From: an uncultured Clostridia bacterium
GTDB taxonomy: Bacteria; Bacillota; Clostridia; Peptostreptococcales; Anaerovoracaceae
DNA: 6,481 nt
NCBI GenBank assembly: GCA_938009115.1
Contig: CALLHZ010000110.1
Location: forward strand, 1-6,481
Direction of reading: 5' to 3'
Positions 1 to 4,712 of the stretch are shown in pieces. Under the pieces are notes generated by a model. It did not search any database, had not been told where the DNA came from, and saw nothing but the letters and a program-made list of their open reading frames with translations. Positions within the stretch are counted from its first letter, which is position 1; each line of letters starts with the position of its first letter. Both the position numbers and the translations under genes were made by a program.

Positions 1-302
1 ACAGCGGGGGCGGCACCTTTGCCATGGGCAGCAGCAATGTGACCCTCTATGCCCAGTGGGCGCCGGTGGACTACACCGTGACCTACAACGGCAACGGCAA
101 TACGGGCGGCGCTGTGCCGACCGACGGCAACACATACAACATCACCGACACGGTAACCGTACTGGGAAACACCGGTTCTCTGGTCCGGACCGGCTACACC
201 TTTGATGGCTGGGACACGGCAGCAGACGGCAGCGGCACGGCCTACAGCGGGGGCGGCACCTTTGCCATGGGCAGCAGCAATGTGACCCTCTATGCCCAAT
301 GG
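1..302 (+). repeat. Tandem 243-bp coding repeat (81 residues), last 1.2 copies
   Basis: Nucleotides 1-55 are identical to 244-298, and position 56/299 differs by a silent G/A change (CAG/CAA). The period is exactly 243 bp, that is 81 codons, so the frame is kept. Similarity stops right after the Trp that ends LYAQW, where the downstream copy passes into the linker. The near-identity of the DNA points to recent duplication or gene conversion. More copies probably lie upstream of the window. Confidence 0.9.
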
Positions 303-1628
303 CGCCGCCAGTCATCCGGTTCAGGTGGAACATCGCAGAATGAGGAGAAACCGGTCATCGTGATCGTCAACGGGAACGAGCAGAACGCAGGAACAGAAAC
401 CAGGACGGTCCGAAGCGGGGTGGCGACCGTGGTCGTGACCGTTGACAACAAGGCAATCGACAGCAAAATCGACGAAGCCATCAGGAACAATCCCGGCGGC
501 ACCGGCAATGGCGTGGAGATCCCTGTGGCAGATACGGATTCTGCGGCCGCCAGCGTGGCGTTGACAGGCGACATTGTTAAGAAGCTGGAGCAAAATGCTT
601 TCGATGTGTCCGTCCGGCGCGATAATGTGGCGTATGTGATCCCGGCTCAGGAGTTTAACATCTCAAACACGGCACAGCGCCTGGGGGTCCCCGAAACAGA
701 ACTTCAGGACATCAAAGTCGAAGTGAACATCAGGAATCTCGACGAAGCGGTCGTGGAAAAATATCGTGAAGTTGCTGATGCCAACGGCGCAGAGCTGATC
801 TTCCCGCCGGTGGCGTTCGAAGTGGTCGCGGAGACTGTCAACGCTGACGGAACGACCAGCAGGCTGCCTGTAGACCGCTTTACGAATTATGTGCAAAGAG
901 TAATGGAGATCCCTGCGGGTGTGGATCCGTCCAAGGTCACCACCGGCATCGTATTCAATGCCGACGGAACGTACAGCCATGTGCCCACAGAAGTGTACCA
1001 GGAAAACGGCAAGTGGTATGCCAGACTGAATTCCCTGACCAATTCCGAATATTCGGTAGTCTGGAATCCTGTGACTGTAGCTTCGGTTGAAAATCATTGG
1101 TCCAAGGATGCCGTCAACGACATGGCGTCCCGACTGGTCATCGTCGATGCCGAAAACTTTGTGCCTAATAAGGCAATCACCCGAGCAGGTTTTGCCGAAT
1201 ATATCGTTCGGGCTTTAGGCTTGTACCGGGAGGGCGGCGTACCGGAAGTCAGCTTTACGGATGTCAACGATACAGAGGTCAGTGCGTTGGCGATCAAGAT
1301 CGCCAGTGCCAACGGGATCGTAACGGGATATCCGGACGGAACGTTCAAGCCGGAACGGAATATCACAAGAGAAGAGGCCATGGTCATGTATGGGCGCGCC
1401 ATGGGGATCACCAAGCTGTTGGGGTCCGATGCCTTGCGGTATCAGCAGTATGCAGATTACCAGTCGGTGGGCGCATGGGCGCAAGCGTCGGTGAAAGAGG
1501 TGCTGGCAGCCCACGTGTTCAATGGTATCAGCGCCACGAGGCTATCGCCCAAATCGAATTTGACCTGCGCGGAAGCGGCCCAGGCGATCCGGAATCTCCT
1601 GGTGGAATCCGGACTGATCAATCGTTGA
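1..1628 (+). CDS. SLH-domain cell-surface protein with Listeria/Bacteroides-type repeats, 5' partial
   Basis: The reading frame is open from the first base (codons from nt 3) and ends at TGA 1626-1628, so 541 residues of the C-terminal part are visible; the ATG at 24 is internal to a repeat, not the start. Visible residues 1-19 are the end of one repeat and 20-100 a complete 81-residue repeat of the Flg_new/InlB B-repeat type (GYTFDGW and LYAQW signatures). A Ser/Gly linker follows. Residues about 110-360 form a module known from Paenibacillus/clostridial S-layer-type proteins, with landmarks VDPSKVTTGIVFNADGTYSH and LNSLTNSEYSVVWNP. Three SLH domains start near residues 362 (NHWSKDAV), 416 (FTDVNDTE) and 483. 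SLH domains bind pyruvylated secondary cell-wall polymer, so the protein is probably exported and wall-anchored by its C-terminus; the signal peptide lies outside the window. The ITRAE motif is ITRAG in SLH1, ITREE in SLH2 and LTCAE in SLH3. The ligand or role of the repeats cannot be read from the sequence. Confidence 0.93.
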   Translation, partial: SGGGTFAMGSSNVTLYAQWAPVDYTVTYNGNGNTGGAVPTDGNTYNITDTVTVLGNTGSLVRTGYTFDGWDTAADGSGTAYSGGGTFAMGSSNVTLYAQWRRQSSGSGGTSQNEEKPVIVIVNGNEQNAGTETRTVRSGVATVVVTVDNKAIDSKIDEAIRNNPGGTGNGVEIPVADTDSAAASVALTGDIVKKLEQNAFDVSVRRDNVAYVIPAQEFNISNTAQRLGVPETELQDIKVEVNIRNLDEAVVEKYREVADANGAELIFPPVAFEVVAETVNADGTTSRLPVDRFTNYVQRVMEIPAGVDPSKVTTGIVFNADGTYSHVPTEVYQENGKWYARLNSLTNSEYSVVWNPVTVASVENHWSKDAVNDMASRLVIVDAENFVPNKAITRAGFAEYIVRALGLYREGGVPEVSFTDVNDTEVSALAIKIASANGIVTGYPDGTFKPERNITREEAMVMYGRAMGITKLLGSDALRYQQYADYQSVGAWAQASVKEVLAAHVFNGISATRLSPKSNLTCAEAAQAIRNLLVESGLINR

Positions 1629-1643
1629 TTTCCACGTTGTAGC

Positions 1644-1678
1644 AAAAGGCGCCTTGAAGGTTATTCAAGGCGCCTTTT
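1644..1678 (+). terminator. Rho-independent terminator after the SLH gene
   Basis: A perfect 15-bp stem is visible: AAAAGGCGCCTTGAA (1644-1658), a 5-nt loop GGTTA, then TTCAAGGCGCCTTTT (1664-1678). It begins 15 nt after the SLH-gene stop. The A-run and T-run at the stem edges make it potentially active in both directions, although no convergent gene is present. It separates the surface-protein transcript from the genes downstream. Confidence 0.92.
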
Positions 1679-1739
1679 CACATTTTGCCATTTCCGATGG
1701 CCTGTTGGCAGCGGAGCTTAGTAAGAGAGCCCGAAGATG

Positions 1740-1748
1740 TGTTATGAT
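1740..1748 (+). promoter_or_regulatory. Putative extended -10 promoter in front of the GNAT remnant
   Basis: TGTTATGAT reads as an extended -10 element (TG-n-TATGAT, hexamer at 1743-1748). No good -35 hexamer lies at the usual distance; the best is a weak TTAGTA at 1718-1723 with a 19-bp spacer. It sits between the terminator and the truncated acetyltransferase start, where a promoter would be expected, and might now drive the glutaredoxin-like gene as well. Confidence 0.45.
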
Positions 1749-1788
1749 ACAGTAGCGCGATCAAGGATTGATAAAAGAGGGAATTCAT

Positions 1789-1875
1789 ATGATTATGCAA
1801 ACCGAGCGCCTGATACTCAGGCCATGGAACGAGCAGGATGCGGATTCTTGCATCATCATACGAAAGAGCAATTGA
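1789..1875 (+). pseudogene. N-terminal remnant of a GNAT (RimJ/RimL-type) N-acetyltransferase
   Basis: ATG 1789 is preceded by a purine-rich AGAGGG ribosome-binding site (about 1775-1780) and encodes 28 residues before TGA 1873-1875. The peptide begins MIMQTERLILRPWNEQDADS, the typical beta1/alpha1 start of GNAT acetyltransferases of the RimJ/RimL type (TERLILRPW..D). Such proteins are usually about 160-190 residues, so more than 80% is missing, including the acetyl-CoA-binding Q/RxxGxG/A loop. After residue 20 the sequence (CIIIRKSN) no longer looks like the family, which suggests a deletion joint near nt 1849. No acetyltransferase fragment is recognisable in any frame before the next gene at 1952. 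It is read here as a deletion-made pseudogene. A translated short peptide is possible but could not be an acetyltransferase. Confidence 0.75.
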
Positions 1876-1939
1876 TTTGAATAGAATAACCTGTTGCGGC
1901 AGGCTCAACAGAATGTTACCATCAAGAAAACAATACAAT

Positions 1940-1945
1940 GGAGGT
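1940..1945 (+). promoter_or_regulatory. Ribosome-binding site GGAGGT that sets the glutaredoxin-like start
   Basis: GGAGGT lies 6 nt before ATG 1952. It argues for that start over the in-frame upstream ATG at 1838, whose extra 38 codons overlap the GNAT remnant and have no family resemblance. Confidence 0.85.
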
Positions 1946-1951
1946 AGAATC

Positions 1952-2197
1952 ATGAAAATGTACGGAAGTCATCTGTGCCCGGATGTGCGGGAGGCGATCG
2001 AGGCCCTTAAGGAAAGAGGGATCGAATACGACTATGCGGATATCACGACAGATCTTGCCGACCTTAAGGCATTTCTGAAGATCCGGGAGACAAGCCCCCT
2101 TTTTGATGCGGTAAAGGAAGCCGGGGGCATCGGCATACCCTGCTTCGTAAAGGACAATGGCCAGGTTTCACTGGATGTAGGCGATTTTTTGGAGTAG
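1952..2197 (+). CDS. Glutaredoxin-related protein with a CPD motif (81 aa)
   Basis: The 81-residue protein has the thioredoxin-fold glutaredoxin outline: beta1 MKMYGS, active-site loop HLCPD (Cys9-Pro10-Asp11), helix REAIEALKERGIEY, beta2 YDYADIT, and the cis-Pro segment GIGIPCF (Pro63) before the last strand. It resembles the small clostridial glutaredoxin-related family (COG4545 type), which also carries SPLFD and IGIPCF landmarks like those at residues 48-52 and 61-65. A CxxC pair is absent; Cys9 and Cys64, next to the cis-Pro, are the only cysteines. If redox active it would be monothiol or use the Cys9/Cys64 pair. A cytoplasmic thiol-redox role is a family-level inference and no substrate is indicated. 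It is a stand-alone gene following the GNAT remnant; no clear terminator follows it. Confidence 0.87.
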   Translation: MKMYGSHLCPDVREAIEALKERGIEYDYADITTDLADLKAFLKIRETSPLFDAVKEAGGIGIPCFVKDNGQVSLDVGDFLE

Positions 2198-2438
2198 GGC
2201 AGCTTTCTCCGCACCGTCATTACTAATAGCCATGACAAAATACTGCATGACAGTTTTCTGCGCTCGTATCGTATTAGGCTTGCCGTGCAGTTGTTTTTAG
2301 TTCCCGGGAGACTTGGACTCAAGGAGCAATACAGCAGACAAGCCGCCCAGCGGCAGAAGACCGTGCAAAGGCAAGCGGCAGTCTGTCTGTAAAGCGTTTA
2401 TAGCCGCCGCTCCCATCAGGAAAAGAAGGAGGTCCCAT
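2198..2438 (+). other. 241-bp intergenic spacer, no recognisable gene
   Basis: The glutaredoxin frame stays open for about 60 codons after its stop, and the methyltransferase frame is open back to TTG 2313. Neither extension has a ribosome-binding site or recognisable protein similarity, and the second is simply Arg/Lys-rich. No good sigma-70 promoter or terminator was found by eye, although the downstream operon would need a promoter here or further upstream. A decayed gene is possible but not demonstrable. Confidence 0.5.
2426..2433 (+). promoter_or_regulatory. Strong ribosome-binding site AAGGAGGT that decides a GTG start
   Basis: AAGGAGGT is placed 5 nt before GTG 2439 (6 nt counted from GGAGG). 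The overlapping ATG at 2437 is followed at once by TGA in its own frame, so initiation must use GTG 2439. This removes 42 spurious upstream codons from the open frame. Confidence 0.85.
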
Positions 2439-3221
2439 GTGAAAGCTTGTTCCGTGGAAGATAAGCTGGCCCGCTCATTGTCCTCTGAAACTTCAGAAAT
2501 CCTCCCGTATTTGCCCTATTTGCTCCAGGATCTCTGGGAGCTTGGCTCTTCTCCCAGAGATATGTTGGAGATGCTGAAGACGCACACAAACGTATCGTCT
2601 GATACGAAAGTGCTGGACCTGGCCTGCGGAAAAGGTGCTGTGAGTATTCTATTGGCAAAAGAGCTGGCCTGCCGCGTCAGAGGGATCGATCTCATGCCGG
2701 AGTTTATCGCTTATGCGGAGCACAAGGCAGAAGAATGGGGCGTTTACGATTTCTGCACTTTTCTTGTGAGCGATATCATACAGGCAGTTGAAAGCGAAAG
2801 AGACCATGACATCGTGATCCTCGGCGCCGTAGGGGATGTCCTGGGGGACCCGGGGCAGACACTTGCGCTTCTGACAAAAACCGTAAAGAGTGGCGGATAT
2901 ATCCTCATTGATGACGGCTATGGAAGCGAATCCGGCAGCGAAGAGTACTATACCAGAGCCCAATGGCTTCGTTTCATTGCGAGTGCCGGGGCGGAACTGA
3001 TTGGCGAGAAACCTGTTGAAAAAGAAGAACTCGCATCGATCAATCGGGAGCAGCTGACCCATATCATCAAGAGAGCCGAAGAGTTGAAAGTCCTGCACCC
3101 GGAAAAAGTCTTGCTGTTTGACGGCTATATCGAAAGTCAGCAAGCTGAATGCATTGAGCTGGAAAACGAAATCACGGGCGTGACGCTGTTGTTGCGCACG
3201 TGGCACGGATACGGGGCGTAA
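2439..3221 (+). CDS. Class I SAM-dependent methyltransferase (260 aa)
   Basis: With the GTG start the protein has 260 residues. Motif I, VLDLACGKG (58-66), is the glycine-rich SAM-binding loop. Asp84 in GIDLMPEF is the acidic residue after beta2 that would hold the ribose hydroxyls. DIVILGAVGDVLGD (124-137) corresponds to the beta4 (motif IV) region, and GGYILIDDGY to beta5 after the post-motif helix. The first ~55 residues are a helical N-terminal extension. The Rossmann-fold core is therefore clear, but the substrate is not; the family includes small-molecule, lipid and protein methyltransferases. It is the first gene of a likely operon: the ACT-domain gene starts 17 nt after its stop. A long inverted repeat lies inside the gene at 2523-2570. 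Confidence 0.88.
   Translation: MKACSVEDKLARSLSSETSEILPYLPYLLQDLWELGSSPRDMLEMLKTHTNVSSDTKVLDLACGKGAVSILLAKELACRVRGIDLMPEFIAYAEHKAEEWGVYDFCTFLVSDIIQAVESERDHDIVILGAVGDVLGDPGQTLALLTKTVKSGGYILIDDGYGSESGSEEYYTRAQWLRFIASAGAELIGEKPVEKEELASINREQLTHIIKRAEELKVLHPEKVLLFDGYIESQQAECIELENEITGVTLLLRTWHGYGA
2523..2570 (+). repeat. Intragenic inverted repeat in the methyltransferase gene
   Basis: The core is a perfect 11-bp inverted repeat: ATCTCTGGGAG (2530-2540) and CTCCCAGAGAT (2551-2561) around a 10-nt loop. An outer 5-bp pair, CTCCA (2523-2527) with TGGAG (2566-2570), extends it across a small internal loop. It lies within codons about 29-44 and has no T-run, so it is not a terminator. A stable mRNA hairpin near the start of the gene could form. 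Confidence 0.7.
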
Positions 3222-3238
3222 GCGAAGAAAGGCCTGTT

Positions 3239-3616
3239 ATGGAAATTCACATCATCGAACAATTTTTTTCTATCTGTAAACTAGAGGATCTTTCCCGGGT
3301 GGATTGGAGCAGTCCGTTCTGTTTTCTGTGCAAGACGGATGAGGAGATGTCGCTGGTATGTGAAACGGCAGACGTGCCGCCCAATACTGTTGCCCGGGAT
3401 GATGGCTGGAGAGCCTTTCGCATCCAGGGCATCCTGGATTTTTCCTTGATCGGGATATTGTCCCGTATTTCCGCCATTCTTGCCGAAGAAGGCATCGGGA
3501 TCTTTGCGGTGTCTACCTACAACACGGATTACATTTTCACGAAGGCCGAATGCTTTTCAAAAGCGATCACAGCGCTGGAAAAGGAGGGAAGTGGATTCTA
3601 TGGAAAATCACAATAG
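3239..3616 (+). CDS. ACT-domain protein, COG3603-like (125 aa)
   Basis: ATG 3239 has AGAAAGG (3226-3232) 6 nt upstream; an in-frame GTG at 3200 would overlap the methyltransferase gene and lacks a site. Residues about 1-55 form an N-terminal half with no catalytic motif, and residues about 58-120 an ACT domain: WRAFRIQG, then DFSLIGILSRISAILAEEG and the IFAVSTYNTDYIF strand pair. This arrangement is that of small stand-alone ACT proteins (COG3603, ACT_7 type). ACT domains bind amino acids or similar small ligands and usually regulate partner enzymes, so a ligand-sensing role is the family-level expectation, without a known target here. The gene overlaps the next one by 17 nt and follows the methyltransferase by 17 nt, which supports co-transcription. 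Confidence 0.85.
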   Translation: MEIHIIEQFFSICKLEDLSRVDWSSPFCFLCKTDEEMSLVCETADVPPNTVARDDGWRAFRIQGILDFSLIGILSRISAILAEEGIGIFAVSTYNTDYIFTKAECFSKAITALEKEGSGFYGKSQ

Positions 3617-4169
3617 GCAGGTATTAGATCCGGCTCAGCAGGAATTCGCCCTGATGGGGCTGAAGAAAAGGTTTGAGGCCAATATGGAACGCCATCCCGG
3701 CCTGCATTGGGCAGATGTTCAGAAAAAGCTGGAAGCTGAACCACATAAGCTTTGGTCTTTGAACGAGATGGAGAAGACCGGCGGAGAGCCGGATGTAACA
3801 GGATACGAGCAATCGACGAACACTTTCCTGTTCGTCGATTGCTCCTGGGAAACTCCTGCAGGCAGACGCAGCATTTGTTATGATCGTGATGCGTTGGAAT
3901 CCAGAAAGGCGAACAAACCCGCCGGCAGCGCCGTGGGAATGGCCGGGGATATGGGCATCGATCTGTTGACAGAAGTCCAGTACCGTCAGCTGCAAGCATT
4001 AGGCGCTTTCGATACGAAGACGTCAAGTTGGATCTTGACGCCGGATACGATACGAAGGCAGGGTGGCGGCCTCTTTTGCGACCGGCGTTATGGTGCTGTT
4101 TTCGTCTATCACAACGGAGCGGAATCTTATTATGCGTCCAGGGGTTTCCGTGGTTGTCTGCGGGTGTAA
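3600..4169 (+). CDS. DUF4256 family protein (189 aa)
   Basis: ATG 3600 follows AGGAGGG (3582-3588) by 11 nt; an in-frame GTG at 3591 is only 2 nt from that site, so ATG is preferred. The protein has the marks of DUF4256 (PF14066) over its whole length: KKRFEANMERHPGLHW (22-37), LWSLNEMEKTGGEPDV (51-66), GRRSICYDRDALESRK (88-103), the helix MGIDLLTEVQY, and the C-terminal FCDRRYGAVFVYHNGAESYY and RGFRG. The usual family length is about 185-190 residues, so it is full length. The function of the family is unknown to me; there is no signal peptide or membrane segment, so it is probably cytoplasmic. Its start lies inside the ACT gene, which suggests translational coupling. A perfect 15-bp inverted repeat sits in codons 70-82. 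Confidence 0.92.
   Translation: MENHNRQVLDPAQQEFALMGLKKRFEANMERHPGLHWADVQKKLEAEPHKLWSLNEMEKTGGEPDVTGYEQSTNTFLFVDCSWETPAGRRSICYDRDALESRKANKPAGSAVGMAGDMGIDLLTEVQYRQLQALGAFDTKTSSWILTPDTIRRQGGGLFCDRRYGAVFVYHNGAESYYASRGFRGCLRV
3807..3844 (+). repeat. Perfect 15-bp inverted repeat inside the DUF4256 coding sequence
   Basis: GAGCAATCGACGAAC (3807-3821) and GTTCGTCGATTGCTC (3830-3844) are exact reverse complements separated by 8 nt (ACTTTCCT). The segment encodes residues Glu70-Ser82 (EQSTNTFLFVDCS). As far as I recall the family pattern there is no insertion at this point, so the palindrome is built within ordinary codons. No T-run follows, so it is not a canonical terminator. A strong mRNA hairpin or DNA cruciform could form. 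Confidence 0.88.
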
Positions 4170-4185
4170 AAATAAAGATTGCATC

Positions 4186-4217
4186 TTGACTTAAATAGTG
4201 TAATATTACACTATAAG
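4186..4217 (+). promoter_or_regulatory. Putative promoter of the XRE-DUF4153 operon
   Basis: TTGACT (4186-4191) matches the -35 consensus at 5 of 6 positions. The -10 is ambiguous: TACACT (4207-4212, 15-bp spacer) and TATAAG (4212-4217, 20-bp spacer) both lie off the ideal 17 bp. A second pairing, TTGCAT (4179-4184) with TAATAT (4201-4206), has a 16-bp spacer. All options overlap the palindrome at 4195-4214. The AT-rich stretch stands out from the GC-richer genes around it and lies directly before the regulator. Confidence 0.65.
4195..4214 (+). promoter_or_regulatory. Perfect 20-bp palindrome, putative operator for the adjacent XRE regulator
   Basis: ATAGTGTAAT is followed directly by its exact reverse complement ATTACACTAT, a 20-bp palindrome without spacer. 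It occupies the spacer/-10 region of the promoter, where a bound dimer would block RNA polymerase. XRE-type regulators commonly bind such dyads and repress their own operons, so autoregulation is the natural reading. The assignment to this regulator rests on proximity only. Confidence 0.75.
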
Positions 4218-4221
4218 AGCA

Positions 4222-4228
4222 AGGAGGG
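4222..4228 (+). promoter_or_regulatory. Ribosome-binding site AGGAGGG that decides a TTG start
   Basis: AGGAGGG precedes TTG 4233 by 4 nt. The upstream in-frame TTG at 4179 falls before the promoter -10 region and has no site, so it cannot be the normal start; no ATG or GTG is available near the site in this frame. Confidence 0.8.
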
Positions 4229-4232
4229 CAGC

Positions 4233-4712
4233 TTGACCCGCGAGCGATTCGTCGACACTGTCGATGCGAAACTGAAGATGATCCGCAGTGAATTCGATTT
4301 CACCCAGGACAAAATGGCCGAGGTCATCGGGGTATCCAAGAAAACCCTGATTCAGGTCGAGAAACGGCGCGGAAGTCTTGGATGGGCCGGGGCTGTTTGC
4401 GTATGCTTGATTTTCAAGGACAGCGAGATCCTGCAAATGGCTTTTGGCGGCGATCCTCAGGACATCATACGATCCCTTGCTTTTGAAAATTATGAAGAAG
4501 GCAGCCGCAGTACGATGGGTGGCAAGATCTGGTGGAAAGATCAGGAGAGCAATGGACGCTATCGCATCCAACAGAATCTGATCAGCCAGCATTACAGGAT
4601 CCTGGATGCCGAAAACAAAAGGATTTGTTTTTCTTTTGAACCGGATTATATCCGGAAACGCTATCGCGAGCTTTCAAATGTTGCATCGATCAACGGGAGG
4701 CAGGAAAAATGA
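4233..4712 (+). CDS. XRE-family HTH transcriptional regulator with a C-terminal extension (159 aa)
   Basis: The TTG start gives 159 residues. Residues about 10-46 are an XRE/Cro-type helix-turn-helix: KLKMIRSEFDFTQDKMAEVI, then GVSKKTLIQVEKRR, with the FTQ..MAE..GVS..T pattern that is characteristic of the fold. Residues about 50-90 are a helical continuation. The segment about 98-147 (GGKIWWKD, YRIQQNLISQHYRILD, ICFSFEPDYIRKRYREL) is not a domain I can name and may sense a signal or aid dimerisation. It lies just downstream of a 20-bp palindromic operator candidate and overlaps the membrane-protein gene by 4 nt (ATGA, 4709-4712). The likely role is cytoplasmic repression of its own operon. 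The rare TTG start would keep its level low. Confidence 0.88.
   Translation: MTRERFVDTVDAKLKMIRSEFDFTQDKMAEVIGVSKKTLIQVEKRRGSLGWAGAVCVCLIFKDSEILQMAFGGDPQDIIRSLAFENYEEGSRSTMGGKIWWKDQESNGRYRIQQNLISQHYRILDAENKRICFSFEPDYIRKRYRELSNVASINGRQEK

Noticed and set aside
1215..1514. Minus-strand open frames across the SLH region and others like it throughout the window
   Set aside because: They are antisense shadows of well-supported genes, without ribosome-binding sites or protein-family features.
1891..1911. 6-bp inverted repeat CTGTTG/CAACAG between the GNAT remnant and the glutaredoxin gene
   Set aside because: The arms are short, the loop is 9 nt and there is no T-run; not supportable as a terminator, attachment site or insertion-sequence end.
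1934..1939. TACAAT as a -10 element for the glutaredoxin gene
   Set aside because: It abuts the ribosome-binding site, so the transcript would start inside or after it, and no -35 is at the right distance.
1838..1951. N-terminal extension of the glutaredoxin-like gene from ATG 1838
   Set aside because: The 38 extra codons overlap the GNAT remnant, lack a ribosome-binding site and family similarity, and GGAGGT sits right before ATG 1952.
2313..2438. N-terminal extension of the methyltransferase from TTG 2313
   Set aside because: It has no good Shine-Dalgarno spacing and is a low-information Arg/Lys-rich stretch; AAGGAGGT points to GTG 2439.
2591..2606. 6-bp inverted repeat CGTATC/GATACG with a 4-nt loop
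   Set aside because: It is short enough to occur by chance in a window of this size and lies in coding sequence.
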